Positions 19,001 to 27,161 are shown, counted from the stretch's first letter. The stretch: DNA of 51,068 bases from an uncultured Nocardioides sp. (GCA_902805885.1 CADCUM010000078.1:1-51068), one strand, 5' to 3'. Program-made: numbers and translations. Notes: a model not told the origin generated them from the sequence alone.

Positions 19001-19819
19001 GCCGCGCGACGAGCGCCGGTGGCCGCCACCGAGCGGTCCGACGACGCGCAGGCGCGCAACAGCACCGACCCGGCGACCCGTGCGGCCGCCCAGGCCGGGA
19101 CCGCACGCCCCGTGCGTCCGGCGGACTCCGTCCAGCTCACGCTGCGGCTCGGCGACGAGCCCGGGGAGCCGGGGGAGCGGACCAGCGGGCTGCCCGAGAT
19201 GAGCCGCCTCGAACGCATGCGTGCCGAGCTGGAGATCCTCGGGCTCGACGTCAGCCAGCACGCGATGACGCCCTACGCCGACTTCGTCGACGCGCTCGGT
19301 GTGACGCGCAGCCGCGACCTGCTGGGTCGTCGTAGCCGTTCGACGCTGCTCGTCGCGGGAGTCAAGGTCGCCACCCAGACCCCACCGGTGCGGTCGGGCC
19401 GGCGGGTGGTGTTCCTGACCCTCGAGGACGGCAGCGGCCCTGTCGACGCCACCTTCTTCGAGGACGTCCAGGGCTCCTGTGCCACGACGATCTTCGGGTC
19501 CTGGCTCCTGCTGGTGCGTGGGGAGCTGCGGCGTACGGGCCACCGCGGCGTCTCCCTGCGGGCGACCGGTGCCTGGGAGCTGCCCGCTCTCGACGCGCTG
19601 TGGCGGGCTGCGCCGACCAGCGAGGACGGCGTGGCGCGGGTGCTCGCCGAGCTGGACCGGCCGGCCGGGCCCGTGCCAGGAGGTGGGCCCGCGCAGCACC
19701 CCGTCCGGGTGCACGGCAGCGGCCGGGTCTCGCCCTACGCCGACGTCAAGCCCGCCGGTGACGCCGCCGAGGACGTCGCCCGCAGGCTCTGGTACCGCAG
19801 TCCCGGGAGCCCGGGGTGA
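16055..19819 (+). CDS. dnaE2: DnaE2-type error-prone DNA polymerase III alpha subunit
   Basis: 1254 residues, a C-family polymerase. The N-terminal PHP domain (about 8-80) reads HLHVASGYS and ALTDRDGTYG, so part of the usual metal-binding histidines is lost. The palm carries PDIDVDVE with Asp458, Asp460 and Asp462, preceded by RGSGAGSLVNYLLG near 424. FRPGPVKSDMITPYL, DEKRRALGD and FGFCKAHAAAFALP follow. An OB-fold (about 1095-1180) precedes the ending SPYADVKPAG and RLWYRSPGSPG, which I associate with DnaE2-type enzymes. Its place in a LexA-controlled operon with DinB supports a role in damage tolerance and induced mutagenesis rather than replication. GTG 16055 or 16064 may be the start. Confidence 0.88.
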   Translation: MSAVSPDPFVHLHVASGYSLQYGASHPHVLVERAVEQEMDTLALTDRDGTYGAVKFVRACRAAGVRPVLGVELAVAPTIAAPPDGAPSRRTPVRGGALRDLPVGGGGSPRVTFLASGRAGWAAVCRMVSATHLSGERGRPVATLDQLSPYLTGGDVVVLLGPASELGAAATARRDDLGLAAIARWRAAVPPENLVVELVSHRLGATSHARLGRAWGPGSSAHAARMAGLARTAGLGTVLSNAVRYADRLDAPVIDVLDAARRLVALGSAQQRHVGPADFRGNAEGFLKSGKQMRDVAEEVCRLAGLGDGEDEARRLLARTRAVADRCALDPRSDLGIGEVHFPELTLSDPAASSADEVLRRRCETAIGRRYGDAPRQRIWKRLDDELEVIRSLGYASYFLTVADVTDMVGEMGIRRAARGSGAGSLVNYLLGVSGVDPIRHGLLMERFLSPLRASLPDIDVDVESARRLEVYEAILARFGGERCVTVSMMDTYRVRHAVRDVGAALGMPPGEVDAIAKAFPHVRARDARSAVRDLPELRASGLGDGRLDLFLRLVERLDGLPRHIAMHPCGVLLSDATLLDRTPVEASFGGFPMSQFDKDDVEELGLLKLDVLGIRMQSAMAHAVAEVARVDGVSIDLDDEVQVPFDDDATYAMISSARTLGVFQIESPGQRELVAKSGIESFGDIVTDISLFRPGPVKSDMITPYLEAKQGWRTVRYPHEDLRPILEQTHGVVVFHEQVIELLAQLTGVTCAEADEKRRALGDAAGMAETRTWFFPRALGRGYDLRLVEETWRVLEAFASFGFCKAHAAAFALPTYQSAWLKAHWPAHFLSGVLTHDPGMYPKRLILDDARQLGVGVLGLDVNASGAAYLVERTPAGHAIRLSLADVKGISAAEVDRIVTARETPYVSLSDFFHRARASRPVLERLVLAGGFDSVYGIGSGDHAVPRRGRVTRRDLLLQVADLDLHSRALDRAARARGRGLAARRAPVAATERSDDAQARNSTDPATRAAAQAGTARPVRPADSVQLTLRLGDEPGEPGERTSGLPEMSRLERMRAELEILGLDVSQHAMTPYADFVDALGVTRSRDLLGRRSRSTLLVAGVKVATQTPPVRSGRRVVFLTLEDGSGPVDATFFEDVQGSCATTIFGSWLLLVRGELRRTGHRGVSLRATGAWELPALDALWRAAPTSEDGVARVLAELDRPAGPVPGGGPAQHPVRVHGSGRVSPYADVKPAGDAAEDVARRLWYRSPGSPG

Positions 19820-19858
19820 CCGCCCGCCGCGCCGCCGCCCGCGCCGGCACGCACGCAC

Positions 19859-19864
19859 TAGGGT
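19859..19864 (+). promoter_or_regulatory. -10 element, internal leaderless promoter of the methyltransferase
   Basis: TAGGGT with 7 nt to the ATG at 19872. It would give the methyltransferase and dinB a second promoter independent of the damage promoter at 15155. Confidence 0.45.
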
Positions 19865-19871
19865 TGCGCTC

Positions 19872-20606
19872 ATGCAGCAGCCCTCTGCCAGCGAGCGCCG
19901 CCAGTCCGTCCGCACCGGCGTGGTCTGGGACGGTCTGCGCGAGGTGCTCGCCGACTCCGGCGCCCACGAGAAGCAGGCCCGGATCGTCGACATCGGCGGC
20001 GGCACCGGGGGCTTCGCGGTCCCGCTGGCCGAGCTCGGCCACACGGTCCGGGTCATCGACCCCAGCCCCGACGCCCTCGCCGCTCTCGACCGCCGCGCCC
20101 GCGACCAGGGTGTGGCCGACCGGGTCAGCGGGCAGCAGGGCGACCTCGCCGACCTCGCCGACCTCGTCGAGCAGGCCGACCTGGTGCTGTGCCACGGGGT
20201 GCTCGAGGTCGTCGACGACCCCGCTGCCGCACTCGGGTCCATCGCCGGGGTGCTGCGCCCCGAGGGCCACCTCAGCCTGCTGGTGGCCCAGCGCCACGCC
20301 GCTGTCGTCGCCCGTGCCATGGCCGGTCACTTCCACGCCGCCCGTGAGCTGCTCGAGGGAGCCGAGACCCCGGGACGGGGCGGACACCGGTTCACCCGCG
20401 ACGAGCTGGTCGACCTGCTCGAGGGTGCCGGTCTGGGCACGACGGTCGTCCACGCCGTCCGGGTCTTCTCCGACCTGGTGCCCGGCAGCCTCCTCGACCT
20501 CGAGCCCGGCGCCGCCGCAGCGCTGGTCGAGCTCGAGCGGTCCGTCGCCTCGCGTCCGGAGTACCTCCCCCTGGCCACCCAGCTCCACGTGCTCGCGCGC
20601 GCCTGA
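19872..20606 (+). CDS. Class I SAM-dependent methyltransferase, CmoM/SmtA-like
   Basis: 244 residues. The SAM-binding motif IVDIGGGTGGFAVPLAELGH with acidic VIDPS is at about 37-65, and CHGVLEVVDDPAAAL and LRPEGHLSLLVA follow as motifs II and III. The C-terminal half (AMAGHFHAARELL, VHAVRVFSDLVPG, LERSVASRPEYLPLATQLHVLAR) resembles E. coli CmoM (formerly SmtA), which methylates cmo5U in tRNA wobble positions. That specificity is only an inference. It lies between dnaE2 (52 bp) and dinB (30 bp) on the same strand. A possible leaderless promoter of its own lies just upstream. Confidence 0.8.
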   Translation: MQQPSASERRQSVRTGVVWDGLREVLADSGAHEKQARIVDIGGGTGGFAVPLAELGHTVRVIDPSPDALAALDRRARDQGVADRVSGQQGDLADLADLVEQADLVLCHGVLEVVDDPAAALGSIAGVLRPEGHLSLLVAQRHAAVVARAMAGHFHAARELLEGAETPGRGGHRFTRDELVDLLEGAGLGTTVVHAVRVFSDLVPGSLLDLEPGAAAALVELERSVASRPEYLPLATQLHVLARA

Positions 20607-20636
20607 GACCCGTCCCGGCCCCGTCGTGGGGGCCCG

Positions 20637-21851
20637 GTGAGCTCCGCGGGGACGGGCCCGGCGCCGGCGACGGACACCCCGATCCTCCACGTCGACATGG
20701 ACGCGTTCTACGCGTCGGTCGCCGTGCGTGAGCGGCCCGACCTGGCAGGGCGGCCCGTCGTCGTCGGCGGTGGCGGCCGGGGGGTGGTCCTGGCCGCCAA
20801 CTACGTCGCCCGGCAGTACGGCGTCCGCTCCGGGCTGCCGATGACCCGTGCCCGGCGGCTCTGCCCGGACGCGGTGGTGCTCCCCCCTGACTTCGAGACC
20901 GTCACCCGCGTCTCGGCGTCGGTCATGGAGGTCTTCCGCCAGATGTCCCCGGTGGTCGAGGCCATCTCGCTCGACGAGGCGTTCCTCGACGTCCGCGGGT
21001 CCGTCCGGCGTCTGGGACCACCCTCGGCGATCGCCGAGTGGCTGCGCTCGACGATCCACGACGAGCAGCGGATCACCTGCTCGGTCGGGGTCGCCGCGAC
21101 GGTCGCGGTGGCCAAGCTGGCCAGTCGCCGGGCCAAGCCCGACGGTGTCGTCGTGGTGCCCCCGGCCCTGGTGACCACCTTCCTCCACCCCCTGGACGTC
21201 GGGGAGCTGTGGGGGGTGGGGGAGAAGACGCGCGCGATGCTGCACCGGCTGGGCCTCGTCACGGTCGGCGACGTCGCGCACACTCCGCTGCGCACCCTCC
21301 AGCGAGCGGTGGGCGACCATCTCGGCCGCGAGCTCCACCACCTCGCGTGGGGGACCGACCGCGGCGAGCTGGCGCCGCGGTCGGGCCCCCACGAGCCGGA
21401 CCGGTCGATGGGGGCCGACGAGACCTTCAGCCGCGACACCGACGACCGGGACGTGATCGTCCGCGAGCTGCTGCGACTCTCGACCCGGGTGACCGGGCGG
21501 ATGCGCTCCGCCGGTGTGGCCGGGAGGACGGTCACCCTCAAGGTGCGCTTCGCGGACTTCACGACCCTCACCCGGTCCCGCACCCTGCCGGAGGCCACCG
21601 ACGTCACCGTCGAGGTCCACCAGGCCGTGACCCGGCTCTACGACGCCCTCGGCCTCCAGCGCGCGCGGCTCCGGCTGGTGGGGGTCCGGGTGGAGGGCCT
21701 GGTGCCCCGCGCGAGCGTGCATCGACAGCTCGTCCTCGGCGAGCGGGAGCACGGGTGGGCGGAGGCGGACCGTGCCGTGGATCGCGCCACTCGGCGTTTC
21801 GGCGCGGCGGCCGTCCGGCCCGCGAGCCTGGTTGGCACCCGTAGGGCGTGA
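20637..21851 (+). CDS. dinB: DNA polymerase IV (Y family)
   Basis: 404 residues. HVDMDAFYASV carries the first catalytic Asp (about 20) and the Phe-Tyr steric gate. SLDEAFLDV near 111-119 carries the Asp-Glu pair. GVAATVAVAKLASRRAKPDG and LWGVGEKTRAMLHRLGLVTVGD are the palm and helix-hairpin-helix thumb, and the little-finger domain follows. A C-terminal QLVLGE may bind the sliding clamp. It performs translesion synthesis across damaged bases. GTG start; the preceding GTGGGGG is only a weak ribosome binding site. Last gene of the damage locus on this strand. Confidence 0.92.
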   Translation: MSSAGTGPAPATDTPILHVDMDAFYASVAVRERPDLAGRPVVVGGGGRGVVLAANYVARQYGVRSGLPMTRARRLCPDAVVLPPDFETVTRVSASVMEVFRQMSPVVEAISLDEAFLDVRGSVRRLGPPSAIAEWLRSTIHDEQRITCSVGVAATVAVAKLASRRAKPDGVVVVPPALVTTFLHPLDVGELWGVGEKTRAMLHRLGLVTVGDVAHTPLRTLQRAVGDHLGRELHHLAWGTDRGELAPRSGPHEPDRSMGADETFSRDTDDRDVIVRELLRLSTRVTGRMRSAGVAGRTVTLKVRFADFTTLTRSRTLPEATDVTVEVHQAVTRLYDALGLQRARLRLVGVRVEGLVPRASVHRQLVLGEREHGWAEADRAVDRATRRFGAAAVRPASLVGTRRA

Positions 21852-21922
21852 AAATCACCCAGACTCCTACCCCCGTCCCCACCGGCGTGCCTAGACTTGT
21901 CAACACGCATAGAGGAGGAACC

Positions 21923-22384
21923 GTGCCGCTGTCCGAGGAAGAAGCGCGACTGCTGGAGCAGATGGAGCGCGCCCTCGTCGAGGAGGACCCCAAGCTGGCC
22001 TCCACCCTGCGAGGTACGTCCTTCCAACGAGCGGCGCGACGTCGCGCGATCCTCGGCGGTGTCGTCCTCGCCATCGGCATCGCGCTGCTGGTCGGCGCGG
22101 TGCTCGTGGGCCTGGAGTTCGGCGGCGCGGGGCGGCTCGTGCTCGGCGTGGTCGGCTTCGTGGTGATGCTGGGCGGGGCCGTGCTGGCCGTGACCGCCAT
22201 GCGTTCCCCGAGTGCCATGCCCCAGGGACGCCAGGGTGACGTGCGCGACTCCGGACGCGGCTTCGGCGTGGTCGACGGGGGCCGTCAGACCCGCAAGCAG
22301 CGGGCTCCGCGCCAGCGCTCCACCAGCTCGTTCACGGAGCGGATGGAAGAGCGCTGGCGCCGCCGGCGCGAGCGCGGTCTCTGA
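21923..22384 (+). CDS. DUF3040 family membrane protein
   Basis: 153 residues. The start PLSEEEARLLEQMERALVEEDPKLASTLRG is the signature of DUF3040, followed by two membrane helices (about 48-70 and 75-95) and a basic, disordered C-terminus. GTG 21923 was preferred to an upstream in-frame ATG because GAGGAGGAA lies directly before it and the family begins with this motif. A TAGACT -10 candidate is at 21892-21897. A DUF3040 gene (Rv2169c) sits at a comparable place near mraZ in M. tuberculosis. Function unknown. Confidence 0.85.
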   Translation: MPLSEEEARLLEQMERALVEEDPKLASTLRGTSFQRAARRRAILGGVVLAIGIALLVGAVLVGLEFGGAGRLVLGVVGFVVMLGGAVLAVTAMRSPSAMPQGRQGDVRDSGRGFGVVDGGRQTRKQRAPRQRSTSSFTERMEERWRRRRERGL

Positions 22385-22458
22385 CCCAGCCGTGGAGCAT
22401 CCGGGCCACCAGGTGACTCGGGTCCGTGCCGTCGCGCGTGGGGTCGCGCGCGCAGGCC

Positions 22459-22479
22459 GTCGCCCTGCAGCACGGCGAC
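22459..22479. terminator. Candidate hairpin between convergent genes
   Basis: GTCGCC and GGCGAC arms around a 9-nt loop, lying between the converging DUF3040 and transglutaminase genes. There is no U tract, so termination is only inferred from position. Confidence 0.3.
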
Positions 22480-22485
22480 CCTGAC

Positions 22486-22525
22486 GCCAGCGCTCCGCGC
22501 CGGCAGGCCAGCGCTCCGCGCCGGC
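22486..22525. repeat. 19-bp direct repeat, two copies with a 21-bp period
   Basis: The same 19 bases occur at 22486-22504 and 22507-22525. Each copy can fold on itself (GCC at one end, GGC at the other), giving two tandem small hairpins in the convergent intergenic region; they may serve as a bidirectional terminator. Confidence 0.6.
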
Positions 22526-22532
22526 TGCCGGG

Positions 22533-24890
22533 TCAGCCCACCAGCTCCTCGACCCGCTCGACGGCCGGCGTCGCGCCGTCCCCGTTCTTGGCGCGCCGTG
22601 GCCGCCGCCGTACGGTGCCCACGACCGAGCGCGGCCACCACTCGGCCCGGCGCTGGACCCGGCCCGTGACGCCGCACCTCAGCGCGTCGAGCACCGTCTC
22701 GGCGTCCTCGTGGAGGCCGTCGGTGGTGCCTGCGCCCGCCGGGGCGTAGCGGCTCCGCTCGACGGCGCCGACGAGCCGGTCCAGGGCCTGCGCCGCCTCG
22801 GGCGCCTCACCGCGTCCCCTGCGGGGACGCTCGGACCGGCCCCCGGTGGGGTCGGGGGCGGCCAGGAACCGGCCCACCCACTCGCCCGTACGGCGCGGCG
22901 ACCGGCCGTGCGGCCAGCTGTGGCCGAGGTCGACCATGGTCGCGCGGAGCTCTGCCCAGATCCCCTCGACGCCGTCGCCCAGGGCCCGCCGCCGGCGGGA
23001 CCGCCGGACGAGGCGAGGAGCCAGCAGCAGCGCGACCACCAGGGCGGTGCCGAGCAGGGCCAGCACGATCCGGCCCCAGGGGAGCGAGGTGGCGTCCTCC
23101 TCGGCGGCCGCGTCCTCGACGGCTGAGTCCGCCCCGCGATCGGGCACCAGCTCGTCGGTGGGGTTGGCGCTGGGGCTCGCGGACGGGTCCTGCTGCTCGA
23201 GCTCGACCGTGGTGTAGCCGGGTGCCTGGGCCGCGCGGTCCGAGGGAGTCGGCTCGAACCTCACCCACCCCGCGCCCGGGAAGAAGAGCTCCGGCCAGGC
23301 GTGGAGGTCGTGGGCGGAGTACTCCCACGAGCCGTCGTCCGCGCGCTCGGGCTCCAGGAAGCCCACCGCCACCCGGCTCGGGATGCCGAGGACGCGAGCC
23401 ATGATCGCCATCGATGCGGCGAACTGCTCGCAGTAGCCGACGCGGCCACCGTCCTCGTCGAGGAAGGCCCGGAGGTCTGCCGGGGCGCTGCCGAGGGACT
23501 CCGCCTGCGACACGTCGTAGCGGAAGCCGCCGTCCTCCCGGAAGAACTGCTGCAGCGCCTGTGCCTTCTGGTAGCGCGTCGGCGCGTCGGCGGTGATGCT
23601 CGCCGCGAGCCGCCTGATGTCGTTGTCCAGGCTGGGCGAGACCTCGGAGAAGATCGACCGCACCGAGCCCACGCCGGAGACGGCGAGGTTCATGGCCTCG
23701 GCGTCGGGCTCGATCCTGACCCCGGTGAAGTCGTAGGAGCGCCGGGCGGCGGTGACGTCGTCCTCGGCCGCGATGAAGTCACGGGTGGTGGTGTCGTAGC
23801 GCCAGTCGGGACCGGCGTTGATCTGGCTCACGTGAGCGGTCGTCGGCAACCACGTCGAGTCGAACGCGGGGCTGATCTCCACGCGGTGGCGCGACTCCTC
23901 CCGGCGCAGCGTCTGCGAGACGCCGTCGAGCGGGGGCAGCTCGCCGGTCGCGCTCTGGCTCTCGGGGATGTCCCGGTCGCCCGGCGTCCACCGCCCGTCC
24001 AGGTAGCGGGTCAGGACGGAGAGCCGGAGGTAGTCGGGGCGCGGCCCGTCGGTCCTCACCCAGAGCAGCGGGATGTCCTCCCCCCGCGACAGGTCCCGTC
24101 GCATGTCGACGACGGGGTTCTTGACCTCGACCTCGCGGGTGCCGGGTCCCGGCCCCTCGAACAGCGCCATCTTCATGGTCGGGACCACCACCGACGCCAC
24201 CAGCCCGAGCGCGATCGCCGCCGCTCCGAGCGCTGTCGCGGTGGAGGCGACGGCCCCGGTGCGGACGGAGAACGCGCTGGAGTCCTCCTCGGGGCTCCGG
24301 CCCCAGGCCGCGAGCTGGTCACCGTGCTGGACGAAGACGGTCGCCAGGAAGAGGACGGCCGCGATGACGAAGATCCACCAGGAGACGCCCACCCCGGTGA
24401 CCGTGACCGGGACGGTGTACGCCGTCAGCAGGACGAGGCCCGAGGCGGGTGCGCGCCGGAGCGTGCCGACGAGCAGGTCCATCATCACCAGGACGCCGGC
24501 TCCGCCCACCAGCAGCAGGGGGTGCACGGGCGCCGCCTCGAGCGGGACCGGGGCGGCGTACGCCCGGGACGAGGCCACCGCCTCCTCGAGGGCCGCGAGC
24601 ATGGCGCCGGCGTTGCTGGGCGTGGGGAGTGCGGACCCCGTGGTCACCCAGGTCACGAACAGCACCGCGAGCACGGCCTGGAGGGGGACGACGACCGCCA
24701 TCGGCCACCGGCGCCAGCGGGCCGTGGCTCCGAGGCCGGCCACCAGCACGGCGACGAAGACGAGCGGGACGGCGACCTTGCCGTAGTCGACGACGAGCAC
24801 CCGCCAGCTCATCAGCGTCACCCAGCCGGCGGTGGCTGCGAGCACGGCGACGCGCAGGTGGCGGGCGAGGGATCCCCAGTCGGACGTCAT
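22533..24890 (-). CDS. TgpA-like membrane transglutaminase/protease-like protein
   Basis: 785 residues. The N-terminal 260 or so residues hold about six membrane helices. An extracytoplasmic part follows with the transglutaminase-like core: GYCEQFAASMAIMARVLGIPSRVAVGF with Cys487, then SAHDLHAWPELFF with His530, then GWVRFEPTP. A further membrane helix (near 605-625) and a basic cytoplasmic tail with a DUF4129-like end follow. The actinobacterial TgpA-type proteins always travel with MoxR and DUF58 genes, as here. The ATG was chosen because it overlaps the DUF58 stop (ATGA). Substrate unknown; a cell-envelope role is likely. Confidence 0.87.
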   Translation of the reverse strand: MTSDWGSLARHLRVAVLAATAGWVTLMSWRVLVVDYGKVAVPLVFVAVLVAGLGATARWRRWPMAVVVPLQAVLAVLFVTWVTTGSALPTPSNAGAMLAALEEAVASSRAYAAPVPLEAAPVHPLLLVGGAGVLVMMDLLVGTLRRAPASGLVLLTAYTVPVTVTGVGVSWWIFVIAAVLFLATVFVQHGDQLAAWGRSPEEDSSAFSVRTGAVASTATALGAAAIALGLVASVVVPTMKMALFEGPGPGTREVEVKNPVVDMRRDLSRGEDIPLLWVRTDGPRPDYLRLSVLTRYLDGRWTPGDRDIPESQSATGELPPLDGVSQTLRREESRHRVEISPAFDSTWLPTTAHVSQINAGPDWRYDTTTRDFIAAEDDVTAARRSYDFTGVRIEPDAEAMNLAVSGVGSVRSIFSEVSPSLDNDIRRLAASITADAPTRYQKAQALQQFFREDGGFRYDVSQAESLGSAPADLRAFLDEDGGRVGYCEQFAASMAIMARVLGIPSRVAVGFLEPERADDGSWEYSAHDLHAWPELFFPGAGWVRFEPTPSDRAAQAPGYTTVELEQQDPSASPSANPTDELVPDRGADSAVEDAAAEEDATSLPWGRIVLALLGTALVVALLLAPRLVRRSRRRRALGDGVEGIWAELRATMVDLGHSWPHGRSPRRTGEWVGRFLAAPDPTGGRSERPRRGRGEAPEAAQALDRLVGAVERSRYAPAGAGTTDGLHEDAETVLDALRCGVTGRVQRRAEWWPRSVVGTVRRRPRRAKNGDGATPAVERVEELVG

Positions 24891-26155
24891 CGTCGGGCTC
24901 CTGCGGCAGCGGTGGATCGGACCTGCAGGAGTCCGAGCTCCTGCCAGGCCACTTCGAGGGGGTCCCGCGGCCCGAGGGTGACCGACCGCCAGCCCACGGC
25001 GCTGAGGTGGGTCGACGCCGTCAGCCTCGGGTCGGCGGGCAGGTGCGGTGCCCACGCGGCCACGTCGAGGGCCAGCGCGAGGCTGGACGCGGAGTGGTGC
25101 TGGAGGCGGCGCAGGAAGGCGCGGTCCGTCTCGACGAGGGAGCCGAAGACGGCGACGACGAGGCCCCCGTGGCTCGGTTCGGCGAGCCACTGGGTGTCCG
25201 GCACGCCGACCTGGACCGTCTGGACGACCGCGAGCGCCTCGAGGAGCGAGGCGGTCGACGCCTCGGACGACTGGGAGTGCCACTCGGTGTCGCGCCGCTC
25301 CCCGGAGGCGGTCACCAGGCGCACGCTGTAGCCGCGGTGGGTCAGGTGGATCGCGATGGAGGCGGCCGCTGACACGGCGGCCTCGAGCGAGCTCGCCGCG
25401 CCCTGGCCGCGGTGGGAGGTCGCCCGGTTGTCGAGGAAGACCGTCGCCCGGGACTGCCAGGGCTGCTCCTCGCGGCGCACCATCAGCTCGCCCACCCGCG
25501 CGGAGCTGCGCCAGTGGACGCGGCGCAGGTCGTCGCCGCGTCGGTACTCCCGCACGGTCACGTCCTCGGCGCTGCCCGACGCGAAGGCGCGCGGACGGTT
25601 GTCGCCGGAGCCGGTCCAGGCGCCGCCGAGCGGGATGACGGGGAGCGGGACGGTGCGCGGGGTCACGGTGAGCCGGTTGGTCGACCTGAACGCCCGGCCG
25701 AGCTCCACGAGCCCGAACGGGTCGCTCACGCGCACCGTCATGGGACCGATCTCGAACTGTCCTCGCAGCTCGGAGCGGACCTGGTAGTGGGCGTGGCGCC
25801 GCCAGCCGTGCCCCATGCCCTCCAGCACGAAGCGGGGCCGGGTCCCGAGGACGTACGGCAGTCGCTCCTCCAGGAGGAGCACGCCGGTGGGCGTGCGTGC
25901 GTCGTTGCTGAGGGCGAGCTCGACCGAGGCCGGCTGTCCGGCCGTCACGATCTGGGGGGAGATGGTGCGCAGCAGCGCCAGCCGGTAGCGGGAGCGGCCG
26001 ACCCACCACGCGGTGATCAGGGGCAGGGCGGCGACGAGGACGCCGATGCGGACGACGGAGCCGTGGCCGACGACGATCGCCGCGGCGATCGTGGTGATGC
26101 CGGCAGCCAGGAACGCACGCCCGCGGACGGTGAGGGCCGCCAGCGCGTCACGCAC
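24887..26155 (-). CDS. DUF58 (VWA-like) membrane-anchored protein
   Basis: 422 residues. Two membrane helices lie near the N-terminus (about 13-30 and 33-50). A beta-rich part with SDPFGLVELGRAF follows, then the DUF58 signature VREYRRGDDLRRVHWRSSARVGELMVRR near 205-235, then a VWA-like domain beginning ATVFLDNRA. Members pair with MoxR AAA+ ATPases. Overlaps moxR by 8 bases and the transglutaminase gene by 4, so all three are one operon. Confidence 0.88.
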   Translation of the reverse strand: MRDALAALTVRGRAFLAAGITTIAAAIVVGHGSVVRIGVLVAALPLITAWWVGRSRYRLALLRTISPQIVTAGQPASVELALSNDARTPTGVLLLEERLPYVLGTRPRFVLEGMGHGWRRHAHYQVRSELRGQFEIGPMTVRVSDPFGLVELGRAFRSTNRLTVTPRTVPLPVIPLGGAWTGSGDNRPRAFASGSAEDVTVREYRRGDDLRRVHWRSSARVGELMVRREEQPWQSRATVFLDNRATSHRGQGAASSLEAAVSAAASIAIHLTHRGYSVRLVTASGERRDTEWHSQSSEASTASLLEALAVVQTVQVGVPDTQWLAEPSHGGLVVAVFGSLVETDRAFLRRLQHHSASSLALALDVAAWAPHLPADPRLTASTHLSAVGWRSVTLGPRDPLEVAWQELGLLQVRSTAAAGARR

Positions 26156-27161
26156 GGCCGGATGCCGGGACCGGCACGGAGTCGATGATGCCGGCGAGGA
26201 TCGAGAGCGTGCTGTGGCCGCTCATGGTCGCCTCCACGTTGGGCAGCAGACGGTGTGCCAGCACGGGCTGGGCGATGCCGTGGATGTCGTCGGGGAGCAC
26301 GAAGTCGCGCCCCTGCATGGCGGCGACCGCCTTGGCGGCACGGACCAGGTGCAGGGTGGCGCGGGGGGACGCCCCGAGGTGGAGGTCGCCGCTGTTGCGC
26401 GTGGCGGTGGACAGCGCGACGGCGTACCGCTGGACCGCGGGGGCGACGTGCACCCGGCCGACGATGTCGATGAGCTTGCGGAGCTCGCCGGCGTCGGTGA
26501 CCGGCTCGAGGTCGTCGAGGGGGTTGCGGGTCGTGTGGCCCTCGAGCATCGCGATCTCGGCGGACTCGACGGGGTAGCCCACCGACACGCGCGCCATGAA
26601 CCGGTCGCGCTGTGCCTCGGGGAGGGCGTAGGTGCCCTCCATCTCGATCGGGTTCTGGGTCGCGATGACCATGAACGGCTGGTCGAGGTGGTACGTCGTG
26701 TTGTCGACGGTGACCTGACGCTCCTCCATGCACTCGAGCAGCGCCGACTGCGTCTTCGGCGACGCCCGGTTGATCTCGTCGCCCACCACCACGTTGGCGA
26801 AGACGCCGCCGGGCCGGAACTCGAACTGGCGGGTGTCCTGGTTGAAGACGGACACGCCGGTCACGTCGGACGGCAGGAGGTCCGGCGTGAACTGGATGCG
26901 GGCGACGGTGCAGTCGATGCTGCGCGCCAGCGCCTTGCTCAGCTGGGTCTTGCCCACTCCCGGGACGTCCTCGATCAGCAGGTGGCCCTCGGCGAGGAGG
27001 ACCGTCAAGGCCGCACTGACCACGTCCGGCTTGCCGGTGATCACCCGCTCGATGTTCTGCCGGACCAGCGAGGTGACGCGGATGACCGTGTCGAGGTCGG
27101 CACCGGTCTGGGCAGTCCCCGTCGATGCGTCCCTGGCGGTCCCGATCCCGTGCGTGCTCAC
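26148..27161 (-). CDS. MoxR-family AAA+ ATPase
   Basis: 337 residues. Walker A is DVPGVGKTQL with Lys71. Walker B is VVVGDEINRASPKTQSALLECMEE, then sensor 1 IATQNPIEMEGTYALPEAQRDRF, and the C-terminal lid contains GASPRATLHLVRAAKA. It probably acts as a chaperone for its DUF58 partner. GTG start, with GAGGGGAAG 8 nt upstream. First gene of the operon and divergent from mraZ. Confidence 0.92.
   Translation of the reverse strand: MSTHGIGTARDASTGTAQTGADLDTVIRVTSLVRQNIERVITGKPDVVSAALTVLLAEGHLLIEDVPGVGKTQLSKALARSIDCTVARIQFTPDLLPSDVTGVSVFNQDTRQFEFRPGGVFANVVVGDEINRASPKTQSALLECMEERQVTVDNTTYHLDQPFMVIATQNPIEMEGTYALPEAQRDRFMARVSVGYPVESAEIAMLEGHTTRNPLDDLEPVTDAGELRKLIDIVGRVHVAPAVQRYAVALSTATRNSGDLHLGASPRATLHLVRAAKAVAAMQGRDFVLPDDIHGIAQPVLAHRLLPNVEATMSGHSTLSILAGIIDSVPVPASGRA

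Noticed and set aside
16058..20320. Open frame of 1420 codons on the minus strand opposite dnaE2
   Set aside because: It mirrors the codon periodicity of dnaE2 and the methyltransferase on the other strand, has no family motifs and is low-complexity in Arg, Gly, Asp and His; typical antisense shadow in GC-rich DNA.
15283..21851. Searched for imuA' and imuB in the damage locus
   Set aside because: No RecA-like ImuA' is present, and the Y-family gene has intact catalytic residues and normal DinB length, so it is not ImuB.
22533..26009. Frame of 1158 codons extending the transglutaminase protein at its N-terminus
   Set aside because: Residues before position 374 are an out-of-frame reading of the DUF58 gene; the ATG at 24890 overlaps the DUF58 stop and gives the usual membrane start.
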